From: JAXDJH01 sp034663635
GTDB taxonomy: Bacteria; Actinomycetota; CADDZG01; WHSQ01
Length of the DNA: 64,000 nt
Assembly (NCBI GenBank): GCA_034663635.1
Contig: JAXDJH010000029.1
Coordinates: 43,597 to 107,596 of the forward strand
Direction of reading: 5' to 3'
A model generated the notes under the pieces. That model saw nothing but the letters and a program-made list of their open reading frames with translations, did not search any database and was not told the origin of the DNA. The position numbers were made by a program, and so were the translations under genes. Positions 52,014-61,706 of this stretch are shown one piece after another; positions within the stretch are counted from its first letter, which is position 1; every line of letters starts with the position of its first letter.

Positions 52014-53312
52014 GTGAATCAAACCCCCACGCGGGTCAAGCTCAAGCAGCTGCTCGCGGATCACGATCTTCGACGCCTGCTCGGCGCCCAGTTCCTCGCG
52101 CAGGCGGCGGACGGCATGGCACAAGCGGCGCTCGCAGACATAGCGATCTTGGGCTCCGGCTTCGAGGGAGCTCCGGGCCGCGTTTTGAAGCTCACGGTCT
52201 TCACCCTCCTTCCCTACTCGCTCATCTCGCCGTTCCTCGGCGTGTTCGTCGATAGGTGGCATCGGCGGACGGTTCTGATCTGGACGAACATGATCCGAGC
52301 GGTCCTTCTCGGAACGCTGTTCGTCTACGGCCGGTTCGTCCCGGGGGACATCGAGCTTTACGCCGCGGTTTTGATGTTGCTCGGGTTGGGGCGTTTGTTC
52401 CTGACCGTCAAGGGCGCAGTTTTGCCGGTTCTGATGAAAGAGCACCATCTCCTGCGCGCGAACGCAGTTTCGGGAGGCGGCGGGATGATGAGCGCGCTCG
52501 CCGGCGGAGCGGTAGGGCTCGTCATCTCGGGTCGCTTCGGCGCAACCACGGCCTTCACTGTCGCGGGAGGCGTCTATGCGATCGCCGCCTTCCTAGCATC
52601 GAAGATCAACAATCATCTAGGCCATTCACCCGAGGTCGAGAGCGCGCGCGAGACCGCTCAGCGTGTTTTGCGAGATCTCGTGTCCGGTCTCAGAGAGATC
52701 TATAGGAGACCCGCAGCCAGGGTTCCTCTCGTCGCGATTTTCATCTTGCGAACCGTAGGCATCTTCGTGGCGATCTCATCGATCCGCGTGATCACGGAAG
52801 AGTTCACGAAGGTCGAGCGATTCGGACGCCTCTCATCGAGTGCCCTCGCGCTGGGTGCTGCGGGGTTGGGCGCGCTCGTTGGTGCCGTCACTGCACCGCT
52901 CGTCGGTCGCCGCCTACAGAAGGGCGGACTCGTCGTCTTGGGCTTCGTGGTCTCTGGGGTCGGGATCCTCGCCCTCGGCGGTGTACGAAGCATCGCGGCA
53001 GTGCTCGCGCTCACCTTCTTCGGCGGATACGGCGGGTTCGTGTCGAAGGTGGCGGTCGATGCTCAGGTGCAGGAAACGCTGCCCGACGATTATCGGGGCC
53101 GCGCGTTCGCGCTGTACGACATCCTCTACAACTTCGCCAGCGTCACCGCGGCCGCGATCATGGTCCCAGTGCCGGACGAATCCTTACGCTTGGCGCTCGT
53201 GGGGTCCGGAGTTATCACGTTGATCCTCGGGGGCGCCATGGGTTCTTGGATGCGCGCCGCCCACATCCCGTTGTTCAAGGGAGAAGAACTTCCCAGCGCC
53301 GCGGATACCTAA
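52014..53312 (+). CDS. MFS transporter
   Basis: 432 residues, 12 helices. FLGVFVDRWHRRTVLIWTNMIR is the MFS loop signature, and VDAQVQETLPDDYRGRAFALYDILYNFA is a matching second-half loop. It resembles MFS_3/EntS-type exporters. GTG start. The stop overlaps the convergent histidine kinase by four bases. Substrate unknown. Confidence 0.87.
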   Translation: MNQTPTRVKLKQLLADHDLRRLLGAQFLAQAADGMAQAALADIAILGSGFEGAPGRVLKLTVFTLLPYSLISPFLGVFVDRWHRRTVLIWTNMIRAVLLGTLFVYGRFVPGDIELYAAVLMLLGLGRLFLTVKGAVLPVLMKEHHLLRANAVSGGGGMMSALAGGAVGLVISGRFGATTAFTVAGGVYAIAAFLASKINNHLGHSPEVESARETAQRVLRDLVSGLREIYRRPAARVPLVAIFILRTVGIFVAISSIRVITEEFTKVERFGRLSSSALALGAAGLGALVGAVTAPLVGRRLQKGGLVVLGFVVSGVGILALGGVRSIAAVLALTFFGGYGGFVSKVAVDAQVQETLPDDYRGRAFALYDILYNFASVTAAAIMVPVPDESLRLALVGSGVITLILGGAMGSWMRAAHIPLFKGEELPSAADT

Positions 53313-53998
53313 GCGGCGCGAGGGATCGCGACGCTGAACGCGGCCCCCCCTCGAGGCGACTTATCCACGGAGATGCGCCCCCCATGCGCGCGCACAACGG
53401 CGCGCGCGATGTAGAGGCCCAGACCGAATCCACGTTTCCCAGCATCAAGGCGCACCGCCTTGTCGAATATCCGATCGCGTTGCGCTCTTGGCACACCAGG
53501 ACCCGCGTCGTGAACCGAGATGATCGTGTCGCGCCGTTCGGCTCGAGCGATCACCTGGATCGTCGAACCGGGGGGGCCGAACTTGACCGCGTTGCTCACG
53601 AGGTTCGAGAGCACTTGTCGAAACAGGGTCACATCCACGTCGACCACCAACGACTCCGGACAAATGAGCTCGAGATGACGATGCGTGCGCTCTTCGTCGT
53701 AGTCGTCGACTATCTCTTGGAGAAGACGACTGACCGCGACCGACTGGGTTTCGAGAGCACGCTCGCCGTTCTCGACCTCGCTGAAAACACGCAAGCTCGT
53801 GATGAGCGACTGAAGTTGATCGAGGTTACGCATCACGATGTCGAGCAACAAGGTCCGATCGCCGATCTCGAAACCTGGGTCATCGGATCGTGCCGCAAGA
53901 GTTAGGACGGATCCCCGGGCCGCAGCGAGAGGTTGAGAGAGTTCGTGAGCGATCAGAGAGATCATGCTCGTGCCGCTATCGCCGCCGTGGTCAGCCAT
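53309..53998 (-). CDS. Short cytosolic histidine kinase without a sensor domain
   Basis: 229 residues. The H box SLIAHELSQPLAAARG sets His18; the rest is HATPase (NLVSNAVKFGPPG, HDAGPGV, GFGLGLYIARAVV). There is no membrane helix or PAS/GAF domain. HELSQP replaces the usual HELRTP/HELKTP. It would need another protein for sensing. It is followed by a 99-bp gap to the methyltransferase gene. Confidence 0.85.
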   Translation of the reverse strand: MADHGGDSGTSMISLIAHELSQPLAAARGSVLTLAARSDDPGFEIGDRTLLLDIVMRNLDQLQSLITSLRVFSEVENGERALETQSVAVSRLLQEIVDDYDEERTHRHLELICPESLVVDVDVTLFRQVLSNLVSNAVKFGPPGSTIQVIARAERRDTIISVHDAGPGVPRAQRDRIFDKAVRLDAGKRGFGLGLYIARAVVRAHGGRISVDKSPRGGAAFSVAIPRAA

Positions 53999-54097
53999 GC
54001 CCGGCTCCCGTCTTCTTCAGGAGTGCCACCCCCGAGTTGGGAGTTCTTAACAGTGTCGCGCTTCGGGAGGTACTTCCCTAATACGGCGTAAGTCGGG

Positions 54098-54820
54098 CTA
54101 GGGCTTTCGCGCGACCAGTAGGAGCTCGGGATCGTCGATCGAAGGCCCCCTGCGCCCGTAATCGCCGGGAGTAACAGACCAGACGTGCTCGGGGATCAAC
54201 CCCACGCCGATCGAGAGAAGCCTTAGCTCGCGGGGCGTGAAGACGCTTGTCCACAGATCCATGTCCGCCTCGGTTCCCTCTTCGTCTCTGATCGGAGCCA
54301 TCTCGTGCACGACTCCGTTATCGATATCAAACGTCGCCTCGCGCGGGTGGCTTGCCTCGAAGTAGCCACTGAATGCAGTCATCGCTAGTCGACCGCTCGA
54401 TCGCAGTGCTTCCGCCATGCGCCGCATGACGAGTCCGTCGTCGTCCCCCATCAGCCCGAAACCACCCTGGCAGAGCGAGATGACGGCATCGAATTCGTCG
54501 TCGAACGGCATCTGACGAGCGTCGACCTCGAAAAAGGCCGGCTTCACGCCCGCCTCGTTCGCACTGGCCGCGGCGAGCTCGAGGAACCTTCGCGATACGT
54601 CGATCCCCGTCACCTCGTAGCCGCGTTCCGCAAGAGCGATCGCGTGACGGCCGGGCCCGCAACCGACATCGAGGATCCGAGCTCCCTCGGGAAGCTTCAG
54701 AAGCTCGACGAGGAACTCGACCTCCTGGTCGGTGCCTTTCGTGAACGAGTAACGGAGGTAACTCTTGCCGAGCCGTTCCGCCACCGCCGCGAAGAACGGC
54801 TCACCGGGGTGCGCCTTCAC
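54098..54820 (-). CDS. Class I SAM-dependent methyltransferase
   Basis: 240 residues. Motif I is ARILDVGCGPGRHAIALAERGYEVTGIDVS, then FDAVISLCQGGFGL. This CQGGFG loop is found in several small actinobacterial methyltransferases. Substrate unknown. It overlaps pcnA by ATGA, so it may act on tRNA or be carried along; no further evidence. Confidence 0.87.
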   Translation of the reverse strand: MKAHPGEPFFAAVAERLGKSYLRYSFTKGTDQEVEFLVELLKLPEGARILDVGCGPGRHAIALAERGYEVTGIDVSRRFLELAAASANEAGVKPAFFEVDARQMPFDDEFDAVISLCQGGFGLMGDDDGLVMRRMAEALRSSGRLAMTAFSGYFEASHPREATFDIDNGVVHEMAPIRDEEGTEADMDLWTSVFTPRELRLLSIGVGLIPEHVWSVTPGDYGRRGPSIDDPELLLVARKP

Positions 54821-56265
54821 TCTTGTTCCTTCTTCTTTTCCTTTGGTGGGACGCGCTCGCCGGCAGGCTCGATGTCGTGCTCACGGGCCCACGCGTCCAG
54901 ACGTGCGAACGCTTCGTCGGCCGACATCGGTCCCTCGTCCAACCTGAGATCGAGGAGAAACTGCCATGCGTCTCCAACGATCTTGCCGGGCTCGACCCCC
55001 AGGTAAGCCATGATCTGCGTTCCATCGAGATCGGGACGGATGCGATCGAGCTCTTCCTTAGACGCGAGCTCCTTGATGCGTTCGTCGAGGTCTTCCATCC
55101 GCTGTTCGAGACGTTTCGCTTTGACGGCGTTTCGCGTCGTGCAATCGGCTCGCACCAGCGCGTTGAGTTTCCCGAGAAGCGGACCCGCGTCGCGCACATA
55201 ACGACGAACCGCCGAGTCGGACCACCCGAGCGCGTAGGTGTGGAATCGGTGATGGAGAAAGATGATCCGCTCGACGGAGTCGACCACTTCGTTTGGAAAC
55301 TTGAGCGCGCGGAGCCGTTCCCGTGCCATCTTCGACCCTTCAACTTCATGGTGATGGAACGAGACGCCGTCGGCTTCGATCTTGCGCGTCTTGGGCTTGC
55401 CGATGTCGTGTAACAACGCGGCGAGCCGAACCTCGAGGATGGGCTCAGCTCGATCGACGACCGCAAGCGTGTGATGGAACACGTCCTTGTGTTTGTGCAC
55501 GGGATCCTGTTCGAGCTTCAAGCTCGAGAGCTCCGGCAGGAACAGGTCCGTTATCCCGGTCGAATCGGCCAGCTCTAGAGCGCGCCCGGCAGCCTTCCCC
55601 ACAATTAAGCGCGAGAGCTCATCTCGGATCCGTTCGGCCGACACCGTCTTCAATTCATCCTTCAGTTCCGTGATCGTCTCGAGCACCTCGGGAGCGATCT
55701 TGAAGTCGAGCTGCGATGCGAAGCGGAACGCACGAAGCATCCGGAGCGGATCGTCGGTGAAAGAAGCCCTCGGGTCGATGGGCGTGCGAAGGACTTTCTT
55801 CTTCAGGTCCTCCATCCCACCGAACAGATCGATCGGCTTGCGATCCGGCAGGCGTATCGCCATCGCGTTCACCGTGAAGTCGCGTCGCGCGAGGTCGCTC
55901 TCGATCGTCGCCTCATACGCGACCTCGGGGTGGCGGGAGCCCGGCTCGTAGCGTTCGCTTCGAAAGGTAGTGATCTCGACGTCGACACCGTGCACGCGCG
56001 CTCCGATGGTGCCGAACTTGATCCCCTGCTCCCACACGGCATCCGCCGAGGGCCGCACTATCTCGAGCGTCTCGTCCGGAGTCGCATCCGTAGCCAAGTC
56101 GATCTCGTGGCCCTTCCGGCCCAGCCCCGCGTCTCGAACGAGCCCTCCCACGACGTAGAGCTCGTGGCCATGGTCGCTGAAGTCCCCGGCGAGTTTCATC
56201 GCCGGAGAGCCGTCCTCTAGAAGCTCTGAGAGCGCGATGCGACCACTCTCACCTACCGAAACCAT
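54817..56265 (-). CDS. pcnA: CCA tRNA nucleotidyltransferase (class II) with HD domain
   Basis: 482 residues. The nucleotidyltransferase core is YVVGGLVRDAGLGRKGHEIDLATDA; ARRDFTVNAMA and DPLRMLRAFRFASQLDF follow. An HD-type domain LAALLHDIGKPKT lies near residue 280, and the C-terminal helices bind tRNA. It is the counterpart of Rv3907c. GTG start at 56265. The tail is very charged (PPKEKKKEQE). Confidence 0.93.
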   Translation of the reverse strand: MVSVGESGRIALSELLEDGSPAMKLAGDFSDHGHELYVVGGLVRDAGLGRKGHEIDLATDATPDETLEIVRPSADAVWEQGIKFGTIGARVHGVDVEITTFRSERYEPGSRHPEVAYEATIESDLARRDFTVNAMAIRLPDRKPIDLFGGMEDLKKKVLRTPIDPRASFTDDPLRMLRAFRFASQLDFKIAPEVLETITELKDELKTVSAERIRDELSRLIVGKAAGRALELADSTGITDLFLPELSSLKLEQDPVHKHKDVFHHTLAVVDRAEPILEVRLAALLHDIGKPKTRKIEADGVSFHHHEVEGSKMARERLRALKFPNEVVDSVERIIFLHHRFHTYALGWSDSAVRRYVRDAGPLLGKLNALVRADCTTRNAVKAKRLEQRMEDLDERIKELASKEELDRIRPDLDGTQIMAYLGVEPGKIVGDAWQFLLDLRLDEGPMSADEAFARLDAWAREHDIEPAGERVPPKEKKKEQE

Positions 56266-56295
56266 TGCCCAACCCTAGTTGGGGTGAGCTGTCGG

Positions 56296-57384
56296 TTACG
56301 AGACCGGCTGCAGGCCTTCGGCCTTGAGGGCGATCTGGAAGTCGTGCGGGCTCGTGGCCGCGTTCATAGCGTCCTCGAGGGTGACCAGACCGGACCTGTA
56401 GAGCTGCAAGAGAGCCTGGTCGAAGGTCTGCATCCCGTAGAAACTCGACTCCGCCACGATGTCGTGAATCTCATGCGTGCGGTCGGGGTCAAGCACGAGG
56501 TCGCGGATACGCCCGTTCATGATCAAGACTTCGATTGCCGGCACGCGGCCGCGCCCATCCTTTCGAGGGAGCAGTCGCTGGCTCATGATCCCCTTCAACG
56601 ACCCCGCCAGAGAGACACGGATCTGCTTCTGCTGGTGCGGTGGGAAGAAGTCGATGATGCGGTTGACCGTCTCGGTCACGTCGGTCGTGTGCAAGGTCGA
56701 GACGACGAGGTGGCCCGTCTCAGCAGCTTGGAGCGCGGCCTTGACCGTTTCGGGATCGCGGATCTCGCCCACGAAGATGACGTCGGGATCCTGCCGCATC
56801 GCAGCGCGCAAAGCGGTCGCGAAGTTGTTCGTGTCGAGTCCGATCTCGCGCTGGTTCACGATCGCTTGACGATCTGGGTGAAGTATCTCGATCGGGTCCT
56901 CGATCGTGAGGATGTGACAAGAGCGCGTCGCGTTGATGTGGTTGATCATGGCGCCCGTCGTCGTGGTCTTACCCGACGACGTAGGACCAGTGACAAGGAT
57001 CAGTCCGCGGTGCTCCTCGGCAAGTGTGCGCACTGCCGGTGGAAGACCGAGCGTCTCGAACGATGGGCTTCCCGGAAGCACGCGCCGAAGCGCCATCCCG
57101 ACGCTTCCCCTCTGGCGGAAGACGTTCACCCGGAAACGACCGAGGCCGGGGATCGAATAAGCGAAGTCGACCTCGCCCACCTGCTTGAAGCGCATGGCCT
57201 GCTCTTCATTCATGAGCTCCATCGCGGTTCGCTCGCAATCAGCGGCCGACATCGCGGGGAAATCGGTCTTCGTCAGGTGTCCGCTGATGCGCACATAGGG
57301 AGGGCCGCCGGCTTTGACGTGGAGGTCTGAGGCCTTCTTGTCGACCACGTACCGGAGGAACTCGTTCACGTCGATATTGCTCAT
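56296..57384 (-). CDS. pilT: Type IV pilus retraction ATPase PilT-like
   Basis: 362 residues. DLHVKAGGPPYVRISGHL opens the N-domain, Walker A is GPTSSGKTTT, the Asp box is TIEDPIEI, Walker B is DPDVIFVGEIRD, the His box is HLVVSTLHTTDV. The closing AIRNLIRE-like region is replaced by DRTHEIHDIVAES. It is a full-length PilT, but no pilin or PilB is nearby. It may act on a Tad or type IV system located elsewhere. Confidence 0.92.
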   Translation of the reverse strand: MSNIDVNEFLRYVVDKKASDLHVKAGGPPYVRISGHLTKTDFPAMSAADCERTAMELMNEEQAMRFKQVGEVDFAYSIPGLGRFRVNVFRQRGSVGMALRRVLPGSPSFETLGLPPAVRTLAEEHRGLILVTGPTSSGKTTTTGAMINHINATRSCHILTIEDPIEILHPDRQAIVNQREIGLDTNNFATALRAAMRQDPDVIFVGEIRDPETVKAALQAAETGHLVVSTLHTTDVTETVNRIIDFFPPHQQKQIRVSLAGSLKGIMSQRLLPRKDGRGRVPAIEVLIMNGRIRDLVLDPDRTHEIHDIVAESSFYGMQTFDQALLQLYRSGLVTLEDAMNAATSPHDFQIALKAEGLQPVS

Positions 57385-57439
57385 CTGACTCCGTTCCTCC
57401 CCAAATCAGCCGTGTACGCCGCCGGCCGCGTCATATGAC

Positions 57440-57477
57440 CCGATTGAAATATCGGCACGGGGCGCCTACCGATTGAA
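57440..57477. repeat. Two 9-bp direct repeats in the pilT/KGG promoter gap
   Basis: CCGATTGAA at 57440-57448 and 57469-57477, 29 bp apart, nearly three helical turns. They lie in the 187-bp divergent gap and might be activator or sigma sites for one gene. Nothing else is recognised here. Confidence 0.35.
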
Positions 57478-57571
57478 TCTACAGGCCTCAAATCATCCCT
57501 GTTTTCACCTGCAGAGCAAGGGGTAAGACCATGGGGAAGGTCCGAAGCAGTCGGATCGGGGAGGCAAAGCT

Positions 57572-57784
57572 ATGGAAAATGAGCACATCGCTCCAGCGAC
57601 AAACAACAAGATGACGAGGGCTGAGGCCGGTCGTAAGGGCGGGCGCACCACAAAGGCCCGCTACGGCGAGGAGCATTTCGGTCGTATCGGCAAGATAGGC
57701 GGGAAAAAGGGTGGCGAGACCACCAAACAGCGCTACGGGTCCGAGTTCTACCAGCGGATCGGCAGGCTCGGCGGCTCGAAGTAG
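57572..57784 (+). CDS. KGG-repeat stress protein
   Basis: 70 residues. Two KGG repeats are visible: GRKGGRTTKARYGEEHFGRIG and GKKGGETTKQRYGSEFYQRIG. The family (GsiB/Em-like) is hydrophilic and tied to general stress and desiccation. Start ATG at 57572; GGGGAGG lies 9 nt upstream. A strong terminator follows. Confidence 0.88.
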   Translation: MENEHIAPATNNKMTRAEAGRKGGRTTKARYGEEHFGRIGKIGGKKGGETTKQRYGSEFYQRIGRLGGSK

Positions 57785-57811
57785 ACCTAGACCCAATCCT
57801 CAAGACCACTA

Positions 57812-57846
57812 AAAGCGACCCCTCCGCAGATAGGAGGGGTCGTTTG
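57812..57846 (+). terminator. Intrinsic terminator after the KGG gene
   Basis: CGACCCCTCC and GGAGGGGTCG form a 10-bp stem with a 7-nt loop (GCAGATA), followed by TTTGCC and preceded by AAAAG, so it could act in both directions. Confidence 0.9.
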
Positions 57847-57860
57847 CCTATGCTCTGCCG

Positions 57861-60077
57861 GTGTCACGTCCCCCCCTCGCTTTCGCCCGCCGCTTCACAA
57901 CGATCATCGTCCTGGTTGTGTCGCTCGCGCCGCCGGCGCTTCTCGGAGGGTCTGCCTCCGCCGAGGTCGACACGGCCACGATCTCCCTCCGTCTCGTAGC
58001 CCAGCCCGTGTTCCACAGGCCCGGGGACCCGCTGGGCATCCGCCTCGAGGTCGACAATCAAGGAACCGATCCGCTCGACGAGTTCACCCTTTCGGTAGCG
58101 GTTCACTCGAGAGTCTCTAGCCGTTCCGCTCTCCATGCGTCGTTCGAGGGGTCGTCCGGTTTGGTCGCAGGGGCGACTTCGATCCCGTTCGAGAAGATGG
58201 CCATAGGGCCCGGTCAGAGCCGCACCATCCCCGTCGACTTAACCACCGACGACCTTCCGAGTCTCCCGTCGGCGACCGAGGGCGGGGTCTACCCCTTGAC
58301 CCTGACATTGGGGGTAGCAGGTGTCCCTCTCGACGAACTCACTACCCCACTCCTTTACTACCCCGAGCCTCCAGAGACGCCTCTCAATCTCGTCCTAGTT
58401 CTCCCACTCAACGACGTGCCGTCGCGCGGGCCTGGAGGTGTTTTCCTCGCGGACATCGACGGCCGCTCGCCCGTTGAACGCGCGGTGGCCAGCGACGGAT
58501 GGCTCGGGGGACTCGTGAATAACCTCAGCGAGACGGCCGGCGAGCTCGATCCCACCATCAAACACATCCAACCGAGCGGACGACGTCATGGGCGCCGTCG
58601 CGCGGCTCGCACGGTCGAGGTACCGACCCCGAGCGTTCACCTCGGACTTGCTCCCACACCGAGACTCATGGAGGAGATCGCCGATCTGGCGAATGGGTAT
58701 CGCAGATCCATATCGGAGGGGACCGAACAAACAAGAGCGAGCGACGCGGTTCCAACCGAAGCTCGCTCGGTTCTGGCACGCCTGGCTGCATTGCTCGACG
58801 AGACCGGGATCCAGCCCATCGCCGTTCCGTATTCGTTCCCCGACATCCCCGCCCTCGCGCGCTCGCTGCCTGTGGATAGAACCTCCCTCGAGCTGACCGA
58901 AGGCGCCGAAGTCTTGGACGGTGCCCTTGGGGTTCAACTTGGACCCGAGTGGTTGTTCGCGCCGGCGGGCCGAGTCGACGGGGCCTCCCTCGCATCCCTG
59001 CAAAGGATCAGCGGTGTCGAACATTCCTTCTTCAGTTCGGCCGCTCTGACGAATCCTCCGGATGTGCCTGCAGAAGGCTGTCCGGAAGCATTCGCTTCCT
59101 TCACTTGCTCGATCACGGTAAGAACCACGGAGGGTTCGATCGACGGCTTCGTGAGTGACGCCGGGTTGCAAGAGCGCCTCGCCGACCTGTCGCGCGGTGG
59201 CGAAGACCGGCTCGACATGCAGAGATTCTTCGCGGAAACGGCCGCTATCCGGCAGGAACTTCCGTCCGTACCCGATCGTGTCGTTCAGGCCACGATTCCT
59301 TCCTTGTGGCACCCCACGCCCGCGTTGAGTCGCTCGTTCCTCGAGGGTCTTCGAACCGCTCCGTGGTTGCGAACCGTGACGCCGGCGGAGGCGCTTGCGC
59401 TCCCCGAGTTGCAGTCGAGGCCGCGCGCTCTTGTAGCTCAGATCGAGCCACTCGACGATGAACCCCTTCCGGACTATTTCACCGGCATCGCGACGGCGGC
59501 CGATCGCGTCTCGCATTTCGAGCTCGTCGGACCTCCGGCCCCCATAATCCAGCGGATGGTCCGCAACACGTTGTTGGGCCAAAGCCGATTGTGGTGGAGC
59601 GATCCGGCCCTTCTCACGCGTGGACGTTCCTACGCGGCAACGACTCTCGACGAGGTGAACGACGAGCTATCGAAGCTCACACTGGGCACCCCGAACGAGA
59701 TCCGGCTGACATCGCGGCAGGGTGAGGTTCCACTCGTCGTTTTCAACGAAACCGACTATCCCGTCAGGGTCGACATCAGGATGATCTCTCAACAGCTCGG
59801 GATCGAACTAGAGCCGCCTCTGCTCGAAGACCAGCCGATCCAACCGCAGAGCACGAATCAGTTCACGGTCAAAGCGCGAGCGCGATCGAGCGGGATCTTT
59901 CCTCTTGAGATCAGACTCGAGACGCCCGACGGCTATCCCATCTCGTCCAAGGTCGTCACGGTCACATCGACCGAGTTCAACGAGGTAGCACTCGGGATAA
60001 CGATCGGCGCCTTCTCATTCCTGGTGCTGTTCTACGTGACACGCGCGGTCCGTCGACGTGCGCGAGCCGCCGCCTAG
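57861..60077 (+). CDS. DUF6049-family membrane-anchored protein (Rv3909-like)
   Basis: 738 residues, GTG start. Signal peptide-like N-terminus (TTIIVLVVSLAPPALLGGSASA), a long extracytoplasmic region, and a C-terminal helix at about 712-731 with RRRARAAA inside. Neighbours and layout match Rv3909, which always precedes the MurJ gene in actinobacteria. It is probably a cell-envelope factor, but no activity is known. The murJ ATG follows without a gap. Confidence 0.85.
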   Translation: MSRPPLAFARRFTTIIVLVVSLAPPALLGGSASAEVDTATISLRLVAQPVFHRPGDPLGIRLEVDNQGTDPLDEFTLSVAVHSRVSSRSALHASFEGSSGLVAGATSIPFEKMAIGPGQSRTIPVDLTTDDLPSLPSATEGGVYPLTLTLGVAGVPLDELTTPLLYYPEPPETPLNLVLVLPLNDVPSRGPGGVFLADIDGRSPVERAVASDGWLGGLVNNLSETAGELDPTIKHIQPSGRRHGRRRAARTVEVPTPSVHLGLAPTPRLMEEIADLANGYRRSISEGTEQTRASDAVPTEARSVLARLAALLDETGIQPIAVPYSFPDIPALARSLPVDRTSLELTEGAEVLDGALGVQLGPEWLFAPAGRVDGASLASLQRISGVEHSFFSSAALTNPPDVPAEGCPEAFASFTCSITVRTTEGSIDGFVSDAGLQERLADLSRGGEDRLDMQRFFAETAAIRQELPSVPDRVVQATIPSLWHPTPALSRSFLEGLRTAPWLRTVTPAEALALPELQSRPRALVAQIEPLDDEPLPDYFTGIATAADRVSHFELVGPPAPIIQRMVRNTLLGQSRLWWSDPALLTRGRSYAATTLDEVNDELSKLTLGTPNEIRLTSRQGEVPLVVFNETDYPVRVDIRMISQQLGIELEPPLLEDQPIQPQSTNQFTVKARARSSGIFPLEIRLETPDGYPISSKVVTVTSTEFNEVALGITIGAFSFLVLFYVTRAVRRRARAAA

Positions 60078-61670
60078 ATGTCGCTCGCTCGCGCCACCGC
60101 GGTGATGACGTTCGGGACCGTGTTGTCGCGTGTCACGGGACTGCTCCGGATCGCGGCGATCGCCGCAGCACTTGGGGTTGTCGAGAACCGGCTGGCGGAT
60201 ACCTACAACCTCGCGAATACGGCCCCCAACATCATCTACGAGCTCGTGCTCGGCGGGGTTCTCACGTCCGTGTTCGTTCCGGTATTCGTTGAGCTACTCG
60301 AGAAGGAGGGCCGCGACCGCGCGTGGGAGGTCGCCAGCGCAATCATCAACCTCTCCCTCGTCGTCTTGGTCGCCATGACTTCGATCGGCATACTCGCCGC
60401 TCCGTTGATCGCCAAGTTCTACGGCACTCGCTTCGACGGCGCTGGCGCTGCCCGTCAGCTCGAGATCCTGACGTTCCTCTTGCGGTTGTTCATCCCGCAG
60501 ATCATCTTCTATGGCCTCGCCGCGCTCACTGCGGGATTACTCAACGCGCACAAGCGCTTCGGCGCGCCGATGTACACGCCCGTTCTGAACAACCTCGCCG
60601 TGATCGCGGTATTCATCGCATTCCATCAGGCTTACGGAAACATCCACGACCTATCGCAGGTGACGAGCACCCAACTCTGGGTGATCGGGTTGGGAACAAC
60701 GGGAGGAGTCGCGTTGATGGCCCTCGCGCAACTTCCGTTCCTTCGAGGGCTGGGTCACTACCGGCTCACTTTCCATGCCGGGCATCCGGCCGTGAAGAAA
60801 CTCGCTCGCCTTTCCATCTACGTCATCGGCTACGTGGTCGCTAACCAGATCGGATATCTCGTTGTGCAATGGCTCGCGGCCGCCGAACAGGGTGGCTACT
60901 CCGCGTACATCAACGCGTTCACTTTCTTCCTCCTGCCGCACGGGCTCTTCGCCGTGTCGGTCATAACCGCGCTCTTGCCGGGCATGAGTGGGCACGCGGT
61001 GAACGAGCGCTGGGATGAGTTCCGGGAGCGACTATCGACCGGGGTGCGCAGCACCATCTTTCTAGTGCTCCCCGCCGCGGTCGGGTACTTCGTGCTGGGC
61101 GACAAGATCATCCGATTCCTGCTGGAGCGCGGCGTCATGACCAGCGCATCCACCGACCTCGTCGCGGGCGTACTTCGCTTCTTCGTGATCGGACTAGTGC
61201 CTTTCTCCGTCTTCCAGCTTTTCTTGAGGGCCTTCTACGCGCTTCAAGACACGAAGACTCCGTTCCAGATCAACTGCCTCGCCGTCGCGCTGAACACCAT
61301 CATCAATGTCCCGATGTTCATGTGGCTTGGAGTCAAAGGCCTCGCTGCCGGCCACGCGGCCGCTTATCTATTCGGAGTGACCCTGCAGGGGAGAGCCCTG
61401 TCGAAACGGATTGGCGGGATCGATGGAGCTCGGATCGCTCGAAGCGTTGGCCGCATCGCTATCGCGGGGATAGGCATGGGATTCGTGGTCTGGGCGACCT
61501 CGGCCGGCCTGGACAGGGCACTTTCGAGCGACTCGGCTCTGTCTCAAGCCCTGGGGGTGCTCATTCCGGTGGGGGCCGGAGCCCTGGCCTACCTCGGGAT
61601 AGCGAGTGCCGTGGACGTCGAGGAGCTCTCTTTCGTCCGGGGTCTGCTCGGAGGCAGGTTACGTAAGTGA
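60078..61670 (+). CDS. murJ: Lipid II flippase MurJ
   Basis: 530 residues with about 14 helices. SRVTGLLRIAAIAAALGV and DTYNLANTAPNIIYELVLGGVLTSVFVPVF are the MurJ/MviN start; QIIFYGLAALTAGLLNAHKRFGAPMYTPVLNN and RAFYALQDTKTPF are other signatures. It ends after the flippase; there is no fused pseudokinase or extracellular domain as in mycobacterial MviN. The pieces with that content occur as the next-but-one gene. Confidence 0.95.
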   Translation: MSLARATAVMTFGTVLSRVTGLLRIAAIAAALGVVENRLADTYNLANTAPNIIYELVLGGVLTSVFVPVFVELLEKEGRDRAWEVASAIINLSLVVLVAMTSIGILAAPLIAKFYGTRFDGAGAARQLEILTFLLRLFIPQIIFYGLAALTAGLLNAHKRFGAPMYTPVLNNLAVIAVFIAFHQAYGNIHDLSQVTSTQLWVIGLGTTGGVALMALAQLPFLRGLGHYRLTFHAGHPAVKKLARLSIYVIGYVVANQIGYLVVQWLAAAEQGGYSAYINAFTFFLLPHGLFAVSVITALLPGMSGHAVNERWDEFRERLSTGVRSTIFLVLPAAVGYFVLGDKIIRFLLERGVMTSASTDLVAGVLRFFVIGLVPFSVFQLFLRAFYALQDTKTPFQINCLAVALNTIINVPMFMWLGVKGLAAGHAAAYLFGVTLQGRALSKRIGGIDGARIARSVGRIAIAGIGMGFVVWATSAGLDRALSSDSALSQALGVLIPVGAGALAYLGIASAVDVEELSFVRGLLGGRLRK

Positions 61671-61706
61671 TTGCTGTATGAGTCCGTGTCTGTAGATAAT
61701 CGTTTC

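Noticed and set aside
53361..53369. DnaA-box-like TTATCCACG (also near-matches at 48672-48680 and 58871-58879)
   Set aside because: All have a mismatch and lie inside coding sequence without clustering.
54055..54085. Possible terminator hairpin in the gap between the short kinase and the methyltransferase
   Set aside because: Only a 4-bp GGGA/TCCC stem with no U-tract.
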